From positions 1 through 64,000 of the IMG/VR virus record IMGVR_UViG_3300044712_000538: a DNA stretch of 64,000 nt. One strand, written 5' to 3'. Positions 1-7,731 of this stretch are shown here, piece by piece (position 1 is the first letter of the stretch; each line of letters opens with the position of its first letter). The translations under genes were made by a program, and so were the position numbers. A model generated the notes under the pieces. The model did not search any database, was not told where the DNA came from, and saw only the letters and a program-made list of their open reading frames with translations. This stretch comes from a virus.

Positions 1-21
1 CCCTCAGACTCGAATTATCAA

Positions 22-474
22 ATGATCAAGATTGACTCCTTCATCATCAATCCGGAAACCAAGAACTTTGGCGAGATCATATCCCGCCCATCGTCGATGC
101 TGCTGGACCAGTTCCTTATCTTTAATCCGCATGTCATATTTGCCCGGTTGGGGGATAATAACTGGATCGTTGTATGGGGTGGTAATCTCCGCAGCTTGAA
201 GCGCCTTACGGTCCGTCCGGATGACTATGCGCTGCAGATAAAGGCAATAGAGGAGGACATGCTCAAAATGGCTATTTGGCACCAAAAACAGTTGAAAGAT
301 GCTATCGCTAAGAGAGAGGCTGACACCGCAGAAAATACAAGAAAGAAACGCCGTTCGCGCCCTGGTCGTGCGAATAGGATGGCAAGTAAGAATGGCAAGG
401 CTCCGGGCCCGGCTGACGCAAGAAATGCTCGGCCAGAAGATCGGTGTATCGAGGGTGGAGATCTCCCGGATTGA
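22..474 (+). CDS. Hypothetical protein, 150 aa
   Basis: I do not recognise this product. Codon use is regular over about the first 105 residues, which then run into a Lys/Arg-rich stretch. The last 45 or so residues are low-complexity and lie where the XRE gene starting at 299 is read in another frame. Either the two genes overlap by 176 bases or a frame change near 300-340 fuses them. The ATG at 22 is the first available in this frame and only 21 bases precede it in the window, so an upstream extension cannot be excluded. Confidence 0.5.
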   Translation: MIKIDSFIINPETKNFGEIISRPSSMLLDQFLIFNPHVIFARLGDNNWIVVWGGNLRSLKRLTVRPDDYALQIKAIEEDMLKMAIWHQKQLKDAIAKREADTAENTRKKRRSRPGRANRMASKNGKAPGPADARNARPEDRCIEGGDLPD

Positions 475-616
475 AACCGGAAAAGCCGCGACCAATATCC
501 GGCGGCTGGCCACCATATCTGCCGCCCTTGGCTACCCGATCCTATTTCGATTCAAGATGAAGCCGAGGCGTTATAAGGTCAAAACAAAATTTGTGAAAAA
601 GAAAAAGAAGCAATAA
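299..616 (+). CDS. XRE-family helix-turn-helix regulator, 105 aa
   Basis: This is a small DNA-binding protein of the XRE/Cro-CI type, expected to bind operators as a dimer. The helix-turn-helix lies at about residues 28-75, with the recognisable core LTQEMLGQKIGVSRVEISRI followed by ETGKA and a stabilising helix (LATISAALG). A Lys-rich tail ends the protein. The first ATG in frame is at 299, inside the preceding gene; an internal ATG at 392 would cut into the first helix and is less likely. It could be an antitoxin-type regulator or the phage repressor that binds the nearby palindrome at 1032-1047, but neither role is shown by the sequence. Confidence 0.75.
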   Translation: MLSLRERLTPQKIQERNAVRALVVRIGWQVRMARLRARLTQEMLGQKIGVSRVEISRIETGKAATNIRRLATISAALGYPILFRFKMKPRRYKVKTKFVKKKKKQ

Positions 617-644
617 TTTCAATCAACTAAAACCCATCTTCATA

Positions 645-950
645 ATGAAAAATTTCATCATCGCTTTCCTGCTGTTCTTCTCCGCTGGAGCCTTCGCCCG
701 ATGTACTCCGGATCTGGACGCTTTTGCCAAGGTGCAAATTGAATCCCTCCAGATCCAAGACTATGAATGCGAAGATCCTTTCCTGGTTGCGGTCCCGGCT
801 TTTGCCATCCAGAAGCATGTGCATGATCCCGGTCCGCAGGATGCTTGTAAGCCGCCCGCTATTACTACCGTTAAAAAAAGCGGCAAGGCTAAAGTCTACG
901 ATGATGCGAAATGGCCCGGAAAAAACTCGAAGGTCCGATGGTGCATCTAA
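645..950 (+). CDS. Small exported protein with four cysteines
   Basis: A 101-residue protein with a clear signal peptide: a Lys near the start, a hydrophobic core (IIAFLLFFSAG) and a likely cleavage site after AFA. The mature part has four cysteines (near residues 20, 42, 68 and the penultimate residue), which suggests disulfides in the periplasm. I do not recognise a family. It follows the XRE gene by 28 bases and is closed by the terminator at 989-1014, so the two may form one short unit. A role in the cell envelope is inferred from export alone. Confidence 0.7.
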   Translation: MKNFIIAFLLFFSAGAFARCTPDLDAFAKVQIESLQIQDYECEDPFLVAVPAFAIQKHVHDPGPQDACKPPAITTVKKSGKAKVYDDAKWPGKNSKVRWCI

Positions 951-988
951 CCTGATACCAGAAACGAATCAATAATAAGATGAAGGGT

Positions 989-1014
989 CCCCCGATATTT
1001 CGGGGGATTTTTTT
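989..1014 (+). terminator. Intrinsic terminator
   Basis: A perfect 7-bp stem (CCCCCGA/TCGGGGG) with a 4-base loop is followed by ATTTTTTT. It ends the short XRE/exported-protein unit and its T-tract also supplies the TTTG of the next promoter. Confidence 0.85.
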
Positions 1015-1043
1015 GGCCGTTATCCGATCTACTTGTAAATTTA
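1012..1043 (+). promoter_or_regulatory. Bacteroidota-type promoter of the replication block
   Basis: TTTG at 1012-1015 is followed after exactly 20 bases by TAAATTTA at 1036-1043, close to the Bacteroidota consensus TTTG-N19/21-TAnnTTTG. The first start codon is at 1069. This is the only promoter I find ahead of the nearly continuous gene run from 1069 to 8520. Confidence 0.6.
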
Positions 1044-1047
1044 CAAG
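1032..1047. promoter_or_regulatory. 16-bp palindromic operator candidate
   Basis: CTTGTAAATTTACAAG is a perfect palindrome that covers the -7 box of the promoter at 1012-1043, where a bound protein would block transcription. It shares the pattern CTTKKAAATTTMMAAG with the sites at 13543-13558 and 23072-23087. Confidence 0.55.
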
Positions 1048-1068
1048 CGCACAAAACCACACATTATT

Positions 1069-1452
1069 ATGGCCAGTCTTGAATGCAACCACCCGACCTG
1101 TTCCGGCGCACATTGCCGCCGGCCCAAGAAAGAAAAGGAGCCCTACCGGATCAAGCCGGTATCCCTGAAACGCAAAGAGATCAACAAGATCTATGGACCC
1201 AAAGCGGCCGCGTTCCGGGAAGCCAATCCCCGGTGCGTAATTAATTCTCCATGGTGTAAAAACCATGAGGCAGACGAAAAGGAGAAGACAACCGAGGGTG
1301 TTCACCATGTAAAGGGGAAGCACTCTACTCAAATGCTGCTGGATGAGGACTACTGGCTGCCAGCATGTAATCCTTGCAACAATTACATTGAATCACATCC
1401 GGAATGGGCAACGGCCAACGGATTCAAATTACCCGACTATGGTAGAAATTAA
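1069..1452 (+). CDS. HNH-type nuclease/NinG-like zinc protein
   Basis: A 127-residue protein with two cysteine pairs (CNHPTC near the start, CVINSPWC near residue 56) and an HNH-like core: VHHVKGK, then YWLPACNPCNNYIESHPEWA near the C-terminus. The His-His and the final Asn/His match the metal-binding pattern of HNH endonucleases common in phage replication or recombination modules. It is the first gene after the promoter at 1012 and overlaps the next gene by 14 bases. Substrate is unknown. Confidence 0.65.
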   Translation: MASLECNHPTCSGAHCRRPKKEKEPYRIKPVSLKRKEINKIYGPKAAAFREANPRCVINSPWCKNHEADEKEKTTEGVHHVKGKHSTQMLLDEDYWLPACNPCNNYIESHPEWATANGFKLPDYGRN

Positions 1453-1864
1453 TATTGAGCCGACCACAATTCAGGATGCAGCCGAGGATATGCTTGCGTT
1501 CATTATGACGGCACCGGAAGCACCGACTGATCCAGAGAAATATCCTCCGATTGAATTTGCGTCATGGGTCCACCGGCACTTTGGTCCGTTCTTCCGCAAT
1601 TCGTGGAACCTATGGTGGTATCCTGGCCACAAAACAACGATCTGGCCTCAGGATAGGCCGAAGCTGCTGGAAACATTCGAGAAGAGCGGAATATCCAACC
1701 CGGACGATATTATTGTGCTTACGGCCGTATATGCGTGGAGCATATACCACAACAAGCCGATTCATTTCCTTCATTACATCAACCAATGCAAGGCTTATTG
1801 GGCCCAAAGGGGATACCCGAACGGCCTGTGGTCCAGATACAACAATAACCCGAATGGCGAATAA
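1439..1864 (+). CDS. Hypothetical protein, 141 aa
   Basis: I do not recognise this protein. It is rich in Trp, Tyr and Pro (FFRNSWNLWWYPGHK; AQRGYPNGLWSRY), looks globular and mostly helical, and has no membrane segment. The ATG at 1439 gives a 14-base overlap with the HNH gene before it and its stop overlaps the start of the nuclease gene after it, so it belongs to the same translationally coupled run. The larger possible start at 1343 would read through the HNH gene and is rejected. Confidence 0.6.
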   Translation: MVEINIEPTTIQDAAEDMLAFIMTAPEAPTDPEKYPPIEFASWVHRHFGPFFRNSWNLWWYPGHKTTIWPQDRPKLLETFEKSGISNPDDIIVLTAVYAWSIYHNKPIHFLHYINQCKAYWAQRGYPNGLWSRYNNNPNGE

Positions 1865-2342
1865 AAAGCATGTGTTTAAGGTTGGCGGCAAACCGATCAA
1901 GTGGTCCCCTGAGAACCTTGATGCGTATAGCCGGGCTATTGAAAAGCTTACGGTCCCAAAGGCCAAGGCTCCAGCAAGGAAGATCCAGAAGCCGAAACTG
2001 ATAAAGGAGATAGAAGTATTCTTGCAGGCAAACAATATTGAGTACGAACTTGAACATGCCTTCATGGCACCGGAGCGCAAGTTTCGGTTCGATGTGGCGA
2101 TAAAAAAGTACATGATCGCTATTGAGTATGAGGGATTGTTTGCTGAAAAACCAGAACACACCGGGAAGTCCGGACACACAACAAGGGGTGGATACCTTAG
2201 CGATCTGGAGAAATATAATCATGCCACAATGCGGGGATGGAGGATTTTGCGCTACTCAGCCAATAAGGAACAACACCGGGGATGGTCATCGCACATTTTT
2301 CACTTAATAAATACATATCATGAGCCAATTCAAAAAAATTGA
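1854..2342 (+). CDS. PD-(D/E)XK-like endonuclease
   Basis: A 163-residue protein with a nuclease-like core: a basic N-terminal region, then an acidic active-site pattern (FRFDVAI followed by IAIEYEG) and a C-terminal region ending GWRILRYSANKE, typical of phage restriction-like endonucleases (DUF559/Vsr-like). The Asp in FDVAI and the Glu residues in EYEG would form the metal site. It may resolve branched DNA or cut host DNA. ATG at 1854 overlaps the previous stop by 11 bases; longer frames upstream only read through the neighbouring gene. Confidence 0.6.
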   Translation: MANKKHVFKVGGKPIKWSPENLDAYSRAIEKLTVPKAKAPARKIQKPKLIKEIEVFLQANNIEYELEHAFMAPERKFRFDVAIKKYMIAIEYEGLFAEKPEHTGKSGHTTRGGYLSDLEKYNHATMRGWRILRYSANKEQHRGWSSHIFHLINTYHEPIQKN

Positions 2343-2733
2343 AGGAAGCATGCGGGAGCATGCTCTTCGCAACGAAGCGACCAAAGTAGAAATTGAAATG
2401 TACACACGGAATTTGACCGAGGGCGAAATCGCTCTTGCAAAGGACAGGTTTGCGGCATTGTCAATGCGAAAGAGCCAGATGGAAGAGGAAAAGAAAGAAC
2501 GGGTAAAGGAAATGAACGATGAGATTAAGCGGGTCGGCAAAGAGGCGAAGGATCAGCTTCTTCGCGCAATACAGCGTTGGGAAACTGTTACCGGGAAGGT
2601 TTACTACATCCCGAACTTTGAGGACGGCGTAATGGAAATGTATGATGCCGAGGGAGAACTTATCCATTCCCGGAAGCTTCATCCCGAAGAGCGCCAGCTT
2701 ACCATTGATGGCTCACTCAAAGCAGTAAAATAA
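2320..2733 (+). CDS. Coiled-coil hypothetical protein
   Basis: A 137-residue protein, highly charged and helical over about residues 10-90 (KSQMEEEKKERVKEMNDEIK), probably a coiled coil, followed by a small compact C-terminal part (GKVYYIPNFEDGVMEMYD). I do not recognise the family. Its start overlaps the nuclease gene by 23 bases, suggesting the two are made together. A structural resemblance to Gam-like DNA-end binders is possible but not demonstrated. Confidence 0.65.
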   Translation: MSQFKKIEGSMREHALRNEATKVEIEMYTRNLTEGEIALAKDRFAALSMRKSQMEEEKKERVKEMNDEIKRVGKEAKDQLLRAIQRWETVTGKVYYIPNFEDGVMEMYDAEGELIHSRKLHPEERQLTIDGSLKAVK

Positions 2734-2757
2734 TTCATCACTCATAAACCAACTATT

Positions 2758-3510
2758 ATGAATCATCAGATTAACATCACTCCGACCGGCAATGATATTG
2801 CTTTTGCAATGCGGACTGGAGAGTTGCCTAAGATCCCTGTCCTTACCGGGTTTAAGTTAGAGAATGTGTATCTTCCGTACATTGCTCAATACATTTCACA
2901 TCGGATCAACACGCCGCCGCATGATGAATCGCTCAGGAAGCCAGCAAACATTGCTACGGCGTTGGTGGTTGCAAAAATGCCCATGGGGCTTCAAACGCCA
3001 GTAATTACTTTTTACCAGGAGCCGGGTAATCCTTCTGCGGAAGTTGTTACCGGCGAACTGAAATTTTCTGAACAGTACATAACCTTTGTAGAGGAGATAA
3101 AGTTTACGAGGGACGCGCTTGTTCGGACACTTCGGGCCAACAAGAAGTATATTCCGGACTTCGATAATATCATACTGGCTGTAAGGACTTTTTCCGCAAG
3201 CATTGATGCAAACGTGTCTGCCGGGTCTGACAACAGGGCAAATAAGTCTTCTATGATCCTTAAAAATGTCGCCACCACCCTGCCGGAACAGATCAAAGTA
3301 GAGATACCGATCTTTCAGGGTCATGCGTTTTATTCTGCATGGGTTGATGTTTGCTTTGACGTATCGGATTCCGGATCAATGTCGTTTTGGTTCCAAAGTC
3401 CCGAACTAAGGGCTCTTGCCGTTGAAAAGGCTCAGGAGGAAATGAGCTTTACCATAAATAATATCATTGCCTCCTGCCCCGGAATCAACATCGTTTACCA
3501 AAACGTATAA
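2758..3510 (+). CDS. Hypothetical phage protein, 250 aa
   Basis: An apparently cytoplasmic, mixed alpha/beta protein with no signal or membrane segment and no motif I can assign. It has an Ala/Ser-rich middle (RTFSASIDANVSAGSDN) and a beta-rich second half. Its place in the replication run, with a 24-base A/C-rich leader, suggests a DNA-metabolism or recombination accessory role, which is inference from position only. A relation to DUF2303 proteins crossed my mind but I cannot support it. Confidence 0.65.
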   Translation: MNHQINITPTGNDIAFAMRTGELPKIPVLTGFKLENVYLPYIAQYISHRINTPPHDESLRKPANIATALVVAKMPMGLQTPVITFYQEPGNPSAEVVTGELKFSEQYITFVEEIKFTRDALVRTLRANKKYIPDFDNIILAVRTFSASIDANVSAGSDNRANKSSMILKNVATTLPEQIKVEIPIFQGHAFYSAWVDVCFDVSDSGSMSFWFQSPELRALAVEKAQEEMSFTINNIIASCPGINIVYQNV

Positions 3511-3512
3511 CC

Positions 3513-3926
3513 ATGGCCATCCCAAGATTAAAAAGGCCTACCAATCAAACCAGCGCGGTCCTGTGGCTTTTTATCAGGAAGCGCACATGGACCCGCTGGA
3601 AAATTGAGGAGTGGACCGGATCGTCCTATCCCCCGGCCAGGATAGCGGATCTACGGAAGGCCGGAATCGTGTTCAGCGACATATTCAAGACGGGGGTGAA
3701 TAAATTTGGGCATACCTTTAATTACCGGGTGTGGACAATGGAAACCCCGGCCCCTGAGGCAATCAAAATATACAACAACATCAATGGAGCAGCTTATTCT
3801 TCTACCAACAGAAAACCCGGAAACGACGACGACGAAAGATACGAAGAGTTCGATCTCGCCAATCTCGTCAGAGCCAGCGTCCTCCTTAAAGACATCGAAG
3901 CCAAACAAGGGAAAGCCAAAGGTTAG
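3513..3926 (+). CDS. Winged-helix DNA-binding protein
   Basis: A 137-residue protein whose first 60 residues form a likely winged helix-turn-helix: SAVLWLFIRKRTWTRWKIEE, a recognition segment (SSYPPARIADLRKAGIVF) and a wing (NKFGHTFNYRVW). The C-terminal half is acidic and probably flexible. Such proteins often act in phage replication initiation or regulation. It starts 2 bases after the previous stop, and its last 143 bases are also the start of the next gene in another frame. Confidence 0.6.
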   Translation: MAIPRLKRPTNQTSAVLWLFIRKRTWTRWKIEEWTGSSYPPARIADLRKAGIVFSDIFKTGVNKFGHTFNYRVWTMETPAPEAIKIYNNINGAAYSSTNRKPGNDDDERYEEFDLANLVRASVLLKDIEAKQGKAKG

Positions 3927-4344
3927 GGTTGTCTACCGGGAGCCGGCACTTTCTGATCGACAGAAGCGGCATAGGGATATGCTGGCGGCTTCGATTAAGA
4001 TCAAGGAGAAGGAGTTCCAGGACTGGCCTACTCATATGGAGGTACAGGGGGCGAGGGTATATAAGCAAGCCGGGGATTTGATGGCGGCTTGTACTGAGTA
4101 TAAGCAGTTGAAGAAACAGGAATCAGATCCAGTGTGGTTAGTTGGTAAGCAGTTTAATCAGGTTGAAAATCTTATTACACAATGCTATCGAAATATTGCT
4201 GCCAATATTCGATTCCTTGAAAAGCTTGAAATGCAAAAAAATCAACTATTGGACTTAATGGCTAGCTTATACGATGATAAGGTTTCTGACGGAGAGATAG
4301 ATATTTTTGATCAAACTAATCCGGAGGAAGTATGGGTACAATAA
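3784..4344 (+). CDS. Helical hypothetical protein with disordered N-terminus
   Basis: A 186-residue protein. The first 50 residues are Thr/Ser/Pro-rich and probably disordered; the rest is helical (EYKQLKKQESDPVWLVGKQF; FLEKLEMQKNQLLDLM) and may form a coiled coil. I do not recognise a family. The ATG at 3784 gives a 143-base overlap with the winged-helix gene, and the disordered N-terminus is encoded entirely in this overlap, as expected for an overprinted region. Starts further upstream would lengthen the overlap without adding recognisable sequence. It overlaps the following gene by 13 bases. Confidence 0.6.
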   Translation: MEQLILLPTENPETTTTKDTKSSISPISSEPASSLKTSKPNKGKPKVRVVYREPALSDRQKRHRDMLAASIKIKEKEFQDWPTHMEVQGARVYKQAGDLMAACTEYKQLKKQESDPVWLVGKQFNQVENLITQCYRNIAANIRFLEKLEMQKNQLLDLMASLYDDKVSDGEIDIFDQTNPEEVWVQ

Positions 4345-4694
4345 AGCGACTGACGCACGATTCGTTTATGCCTGGCGGCATTCATTCCAATAAGCAGATG
4401 AAGTACGTCCCGGCGAAGTACCTGTTGTATCTGTATCGGAACAATATGTGTTCTGATCAGGTCAAGGACTACGTTTCCCGATATATGGATGAACTGCAGC
4501 GGGAAGTAAAAACCGATGGTGGCTGGTTGCGGGGCCGGGAAGATCAGGTATCTGCTCAGGCAGAGATTATTTTCGAGCAACTGGCAAAGCAAAACATGCT
4601 ACGGTTCGACCTGAATCAGTTTAAGCAGGACTACCCATCGCTATTCAAGGTAATAATCGATACTGCCGTAAAATTAAAAACCACACAACCATGA
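4332..4694 (+). CDS. DUF3820-like protein
   Basis: A 120-residue protein whose first half resembles the DUF3820 family: FMPGGIHSNKQMKYVPAKYL, then LYLYRNNMCSDQVKDYVSRY. The usual glycine-lysine loop MPFGKYKG is altered here to MPGGIHSNKQ. The C-terminal half is helical. DUF3820 proteins are common in phages and often sit near nucleases, but the function is unknown. It lies between tightly coupled genes, overlapping the next by four bases (ATGA). Confidence 0.5.
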   Translation: MGTIKRLTHDSFMPGGIHSNKQMKYVPAKYLLYLYRNNMCSDQVKDYVSRYMDELQREVKTDGGWLRGREDQVSAQAEIIFEQLAKQNMLRFDLNQFKQDYPSLFKVIIDTAVKLKTTQP

Positions 4695-4966
4695 ACACGA
4701 CCACGGAAATTGAAAGGTTGGTAGCGCCAGCAAAAGAATTTCTGAAGGCTTATTTTTCAGATGGGAAAGAAAGGAGGCCGTCCGACTTTGACGATGACAT
4801 TATGGGTGGGCTTGATACCAGATTTTTGTATGATCGTCCCCCAAGGTGGAATGAATCACCATTTTGCCCGGCACTCGGAGAATTGGTGGAGGAGGGTGTT
4901 ATAATGTTCAAGACAACCGAAGATGGCCAATACGTTTACTGGATGCCAAAAACAGAAGGAGCATGA
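4691..4966 (+). CDS. Small hypothetical protein, 91 aa
   Basis: A short acidic protein with a possible winged-helix shape: a helical region (AKEFLKAYFSDGKERRPSDF), an aromatic segment and a C-terminal hairpin (EGVIMFKTTEDGQYVYWMPK) like a wing. I cannot assign a family. ATGA overlaps with both neighbours place it in the replication operon. Confidence 0.6.
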   Translation: MNTTTEIERLVAPAKEFLKAYFSDGKERRPSDFDDDIMGGLDTRFLYDRPPRWNESPFCPALGELVEEGVIMFKTTEDGQYVYWMPKTEGA

Positions 4967-5424
4967 ATTTTCTGATAAAAAAGCGTGATAACATTTTCAA
5001 CTACTGGAAGCCGGACCCGGAGGACCAGCTACGGAACACCGAGTTCCTGTCCTTTCAGGGGAAGATCCTGCGCTTCCTTGCCCCCAACCGGGTGCAAATG
5101 TTTGCCGTGTTCGCCCCTGGCGCAACGATCAGCTACTTTGATCACCGGAACTTAAAACAGCATACCAGCAAGTCCGAGATCGCGGTAGAAGTGTTCAACG
5201 ACAATTTCTCCCACCCTGAGAAGATGATGAAGGGGATTGATCCCGAAAAGGATTATGTCCTCAATACCCTGACCGGCATCCCGGTTACGGTCGAGCAGTT
5301 GATGGAGGAGGCCGAGAAGCAAAAGAAGATCGCACTGGAGTACGAAAAATTTCTGAACGACAAGAAAAATCCTCTGAAAGTAGATGGAATTGCTGACAGT
5401 ATCCCGGCACAACAAGGAAATTGA
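4963..5424 (+). CDS. Hypothetical protein, 153 aa
   Basis: I do not recognise this protein. The N-terminal part looks beta-rich (ILRFLAPNRVQMFAVFAPGA), and the C-terminal third is a charged helix (QLMEEAEKQKKIALEYEKFL). It starts within an ATGA overlap with the gene before it and its last 41 bases overlap the DnaB gene, so it may work with the helicase, for instance as a loader or accessory factor. That role is inferred from position. Confidence 0.6.
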   Translation: MNFLIKKRDNIFNYWKPDPEDQLRNTEFLSFQGKILRFLAPNRVQMFAVFAPGATISYFDHRNLKQHTSKSEIAVEVFNDNFSHPEKMMKGIDPEKDYVLNTLTGIPVTVEQLMEEAEKQKKIALEYEKFLNDKKNPLKVDGIADSIPAQQGN

Positions 5425-6727
5425 GGCTGCGGTCCTTGGGATGATCCTTGTGGATTCATCCTGTTTTGAACTGGTTCACTCTATCGTGCAACCTGACTGC
5501 TTTTACATTTCCGAGCATCAAGCAATTTTCAAAGCCATGGCATCGCTGGCTGCCCAAGGCACCGGCATCGAACTGCTGACTGTGGTGAACGCACTCAAAT
5601 CCAGGAATGAACTGGATGTGATTGGCGGTCCCTTTGTCGTGGCAAAACTGGTGAATCAGGTTACATCCACGGTGCATGCCGAAGACTATGCCCGGATCGT
5701 ATATCAGGACTATCTATCCCGGAGCATCGTCCGGATGGGGATGACCATGGCGGCTGATGGCCAGAATCCTGCCAAAGATCCCCTCCAGTTGGCCGAACAG
5801 GTCCACAAGGATTTTGAATCGCTCAGGGACAAGCTATACAGCGGCAAGGAAATCAGTTTCCAGCAGATCGTTACTGATACCGTCATTCACTCCCTGAAAG
5901 CCCGAGACAACGAAGGATTGGACCTTATAGGCCTGCCAACCGGATCTCCCAAACTGGACCGTTTTACGGGCGGCTGGCAGGCCCCGGACCTCATCATTAT
6001 CGCTGCCCGGCCGGGGTGCGGTAAAACGTCCCTGTCCCTTGATCTGGCCCACCGGCTGGCAGGGAACGGGCACCCGGTAGGGTTTATCAGTCTGGAGATG
6101 GCTGGTCGGCAGCTTGTGACCAAACTTCTGTCCAAGGAAGCCCGGCTATCAGCCCTGCAGATTATGCGCGGTAATTACGGCACGGATCAGGTAGACCGGA
6201 TGGCCAAGGCCGAGGAATCGCTCAGCAAACTACCCATCTATATAAACGACCGGGTTTCCGACATACATGAAATCCGGTCTTGGTGTTATAAGGTGGTAAG
6301 GAAGTTCGGGGTCCGGGCCATATTCATCGACTATCTGCAGTTGGCCGGGGCATATGCGCCTGGCCGGAGCCGGGAGAACGAAATAGCCGAGATCTCAAAG
6401 CAATGCAAGCGGATGGCGAAGGAACTGGACGTTCCGGTGTTCCTCCTCAGCCAGCTTTCCCGAGAGGCTGAGAAGAAGCAGAAGCCTACGCTGGCCACCC
6501 TCCGGGAGAGCGGTGCTATTGAGCAGGATGCGGATCAGGTGATCTTCATTTACGATGATCCGGATGTAGAATTTACCTACCAGATGGAGGATAGCGGGAT
6601 GGCAAAGCCGGTTCATGTTGAATGGGCCAAGTATCGACTGAATACCCCTGCAGCTTTGAAAGCAAGATTTAACCGTAAATATTCCTTCTTTGATTTCGAT
6701 GAACAGGAGGAATTACCCTTATTTTGA
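5384..6727 (+). CDS. dnaB: Replicative DNA helicase, DnaB family
   Basis: A 447-residue hexameric helicase that unwinds DNA 5' to 3' at the phage replication fork. The N-terminal helical domain (about 1-150) is typical of DnaB. The RecA-like domain carries Walker A RPGCGKT at 209-215, a Walker B region ending FIDYLQLAG, and the late motif SGAIEQDADQVIF. Length matches bacterial DnaB. The protein ends in EELPLF, close to the sliding-clamp ligand QLxLF (see findings). It overlaps the upstream gene by 41 bases and the downstream start by one base. No primase or loader is obvious nearby, so host DnaG is probably used. Confidence 0.95.
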   Translation: MELLTVSRHNKEIEAAVLGMILVDSSCFELVHSIVQPDCFYISEHQAIFKAMASLAAQGTGIELLTVVNALKSRNELDVIGGPFVVAKLVNQVTSTVHAEDYARIVYQDYLSRSIVRMGMTMAADGQNPAKDPLQLAEQVHKDFESLRDKLYSGKEISFQQIVTDTVIHSLKARDNEGLDLIGLPTGSPKLDRFTGGWQAPDLIIIAARPGCGKTSLSLDLAHRLAGNGHPVGFISLEMAGRQLVTKLLSKEARLSALQIMRGNYGTDQVDRMAKAEESLSKLPIYINDRVSDIHEIRSWCYKVVRKFGVRAIFIDYLQLAGAYAPGRSRENEIAEISKQCKRMAKELDVPVFLLSQLSREAEKKQKPTLATLRESGAIEQDADQVIFIYDDPDVEFTYQMEDSGMAKPVHVEWAKYRLNTPAALKARFNRKYSFFDFDEQEELPLF

Positions 6728-7068
6728 TGGCTAAAATGGAGTACCCATATTTCAATTACAATTCCCGCAAGATGGTAGTCAGCGAGCGCATTACCATTGA
6801 CTACAAACATAACTGCCTGCTGGAGTTAAATGGGGACCATGTGGAGGCAGCACATAGCCTTGAAGTGTTCCGGGAATACCTTTGGTCCGAATGGCCACTA
6901 CTGGTCTTCCAGTACCGAATAAAAACGATTTTGATTTATAGCAGGAAGGGCGTTCCGGCCCCGATTACAACCTTTGATTGGGAAAGCATTTTTTTGGAAG
7001 CCTGTAAAAATAGCCTTATTTTAGAACGGTTTTTACACATACAACACAACAATAACCGGCATGCGTAA
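6727..7068 (+). CDS. Hypothetical protein, 113 aa
   Basis: A small soluble protein rich in aromatic residues (MEYPYFNYN; WPLLVFQYRIKTILIYSRKG) with no motif I recognise. The ATG shares one base with the DnaB stop codon, and the gene overlaps the next by 8 bases, so it is almost certainly translated with the helicase. Confidence 0.65.
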   Translation: MAKMEYPYFNYNSRKMVVSERITIDYKHNCLLELNGDHVEAAHSLEVFREYLWSEWPLLVFQYRIKTILIYSRKGVPAPITTFDWESIFLEACKNSLILERFLHIQHNNNRHA

Positions 7069-7435
7069 AAAGGGCGTTTCAAGGGATGTGAAGCCAATCA
7101 TATCCTTGGACTCTATTGAGGTCGCAATGCGGCCAAACTTTTGCTGGATGCAGCATCATAGCCGGAGGTTTATGACTAATCCTACCTTCGAGGGCCATCA
7201 GAGCGTCGGCATTATCATCTTCATCAAGCTTGCTGAGTTGCATGGACATGATCCGGTAGACATTATGGATTACTTGGGGATTGAGCCAGACGAGTACCGG
7301 GAAAAGAAGTCCATGTTTGACGGCGAGTACAAGAATAAGAGATTCCAGGGCAAGGTTCATCTTGTCTTAAACGCTATCTCCAGACGGCATAAGTCGGATC
7401 TGGATATTTCTTCAATCTTAAAATTTAAAGCATGA
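7061..7435 (+). CDS. Possible HTH protein (DnaA C-terminal-like)
   Basis: A 124-residue basic protein. The segment from about residue 45 to 110 has the layout of a helix-turn-helix: a hydrophobic helix (VGIIIFIKLAELHG), a short turn and second helix (DPVDIMDYLGIEPDEYREK), then RFQGKVHLVLNAISR. This resembles the DNA-binding domain of DnaA-like phage proteins but lacks its signature motif, so the assignment is weak. It lies between replication genes with 8- and 4-base overlaps, which fits an origin-binding or regulatory role. Confidence 0.5.
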   Translation: MRKKGVSRDVKPIISLDSIEVAMRPNFCWMQHHSRRFMTNPTFEGHQSVGIIIFIKLAELHGHDPVDIMDYLGIEPDEYREKKSMFDGEYKNKRFQGKVHLVLNAISRRHKSDLDISSILKFKA

Positions 7436-7731
7436 AAAAGTTCTTGAACGTGGCAACACTTGTTGCTATTGGTGTTTTGCTATTTTTCGTGGGTGCCATC
7501 ATCCATGAGAAGAACGTATTGGCCTACGAATATGCTCGATCCGAAATGAAGATCCTTGTTTGGATCTGCCTTGGCATTGCCGTAGTGTACCCGCTGGTTG
7601 CAGACAACATCACCATTGTCCGCAACGAGAATCTGAATACATTTTTGGTCGTGGTAATTTGGGGCCTGATGATTGCTTTGGCATTCCTGTTCGCCGGGTA
7701 TCTTGAATCATTCGGAAATCCATACCTATGA
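7432..7731 (+). CDS. Small membrane protein, three TM segments
   Basis: A 99-residue protein with three hydrophobic stretches: VATLVAIGVLLFFVGAII, ILVWICLGIAVVYPLVA and TFLVVVIWGLMIALAFLFAG, joined by short charged loops. It is predicted to sit in the inner membrane. Size and topology are compatible with a holin or superinfection-exclusion protein, but no lysin is adjacent and I would not assign either role. It overlaps both neighbours by four bases. Confidence 0.65.
   Translation: MKKFLNVATLVAIGVLLFFVGAIIHEKNVLAYEYARSEMKILVWICLGIAVVYPLVADNITIVRNENLNTFLVVVIWGLMIALAFLFAGYLESFGNPYL

Noticed and set aside
2758-3510. Possible DUF2303-type protein
   Set aside because: Only vague resemblance; no motif I could point to.
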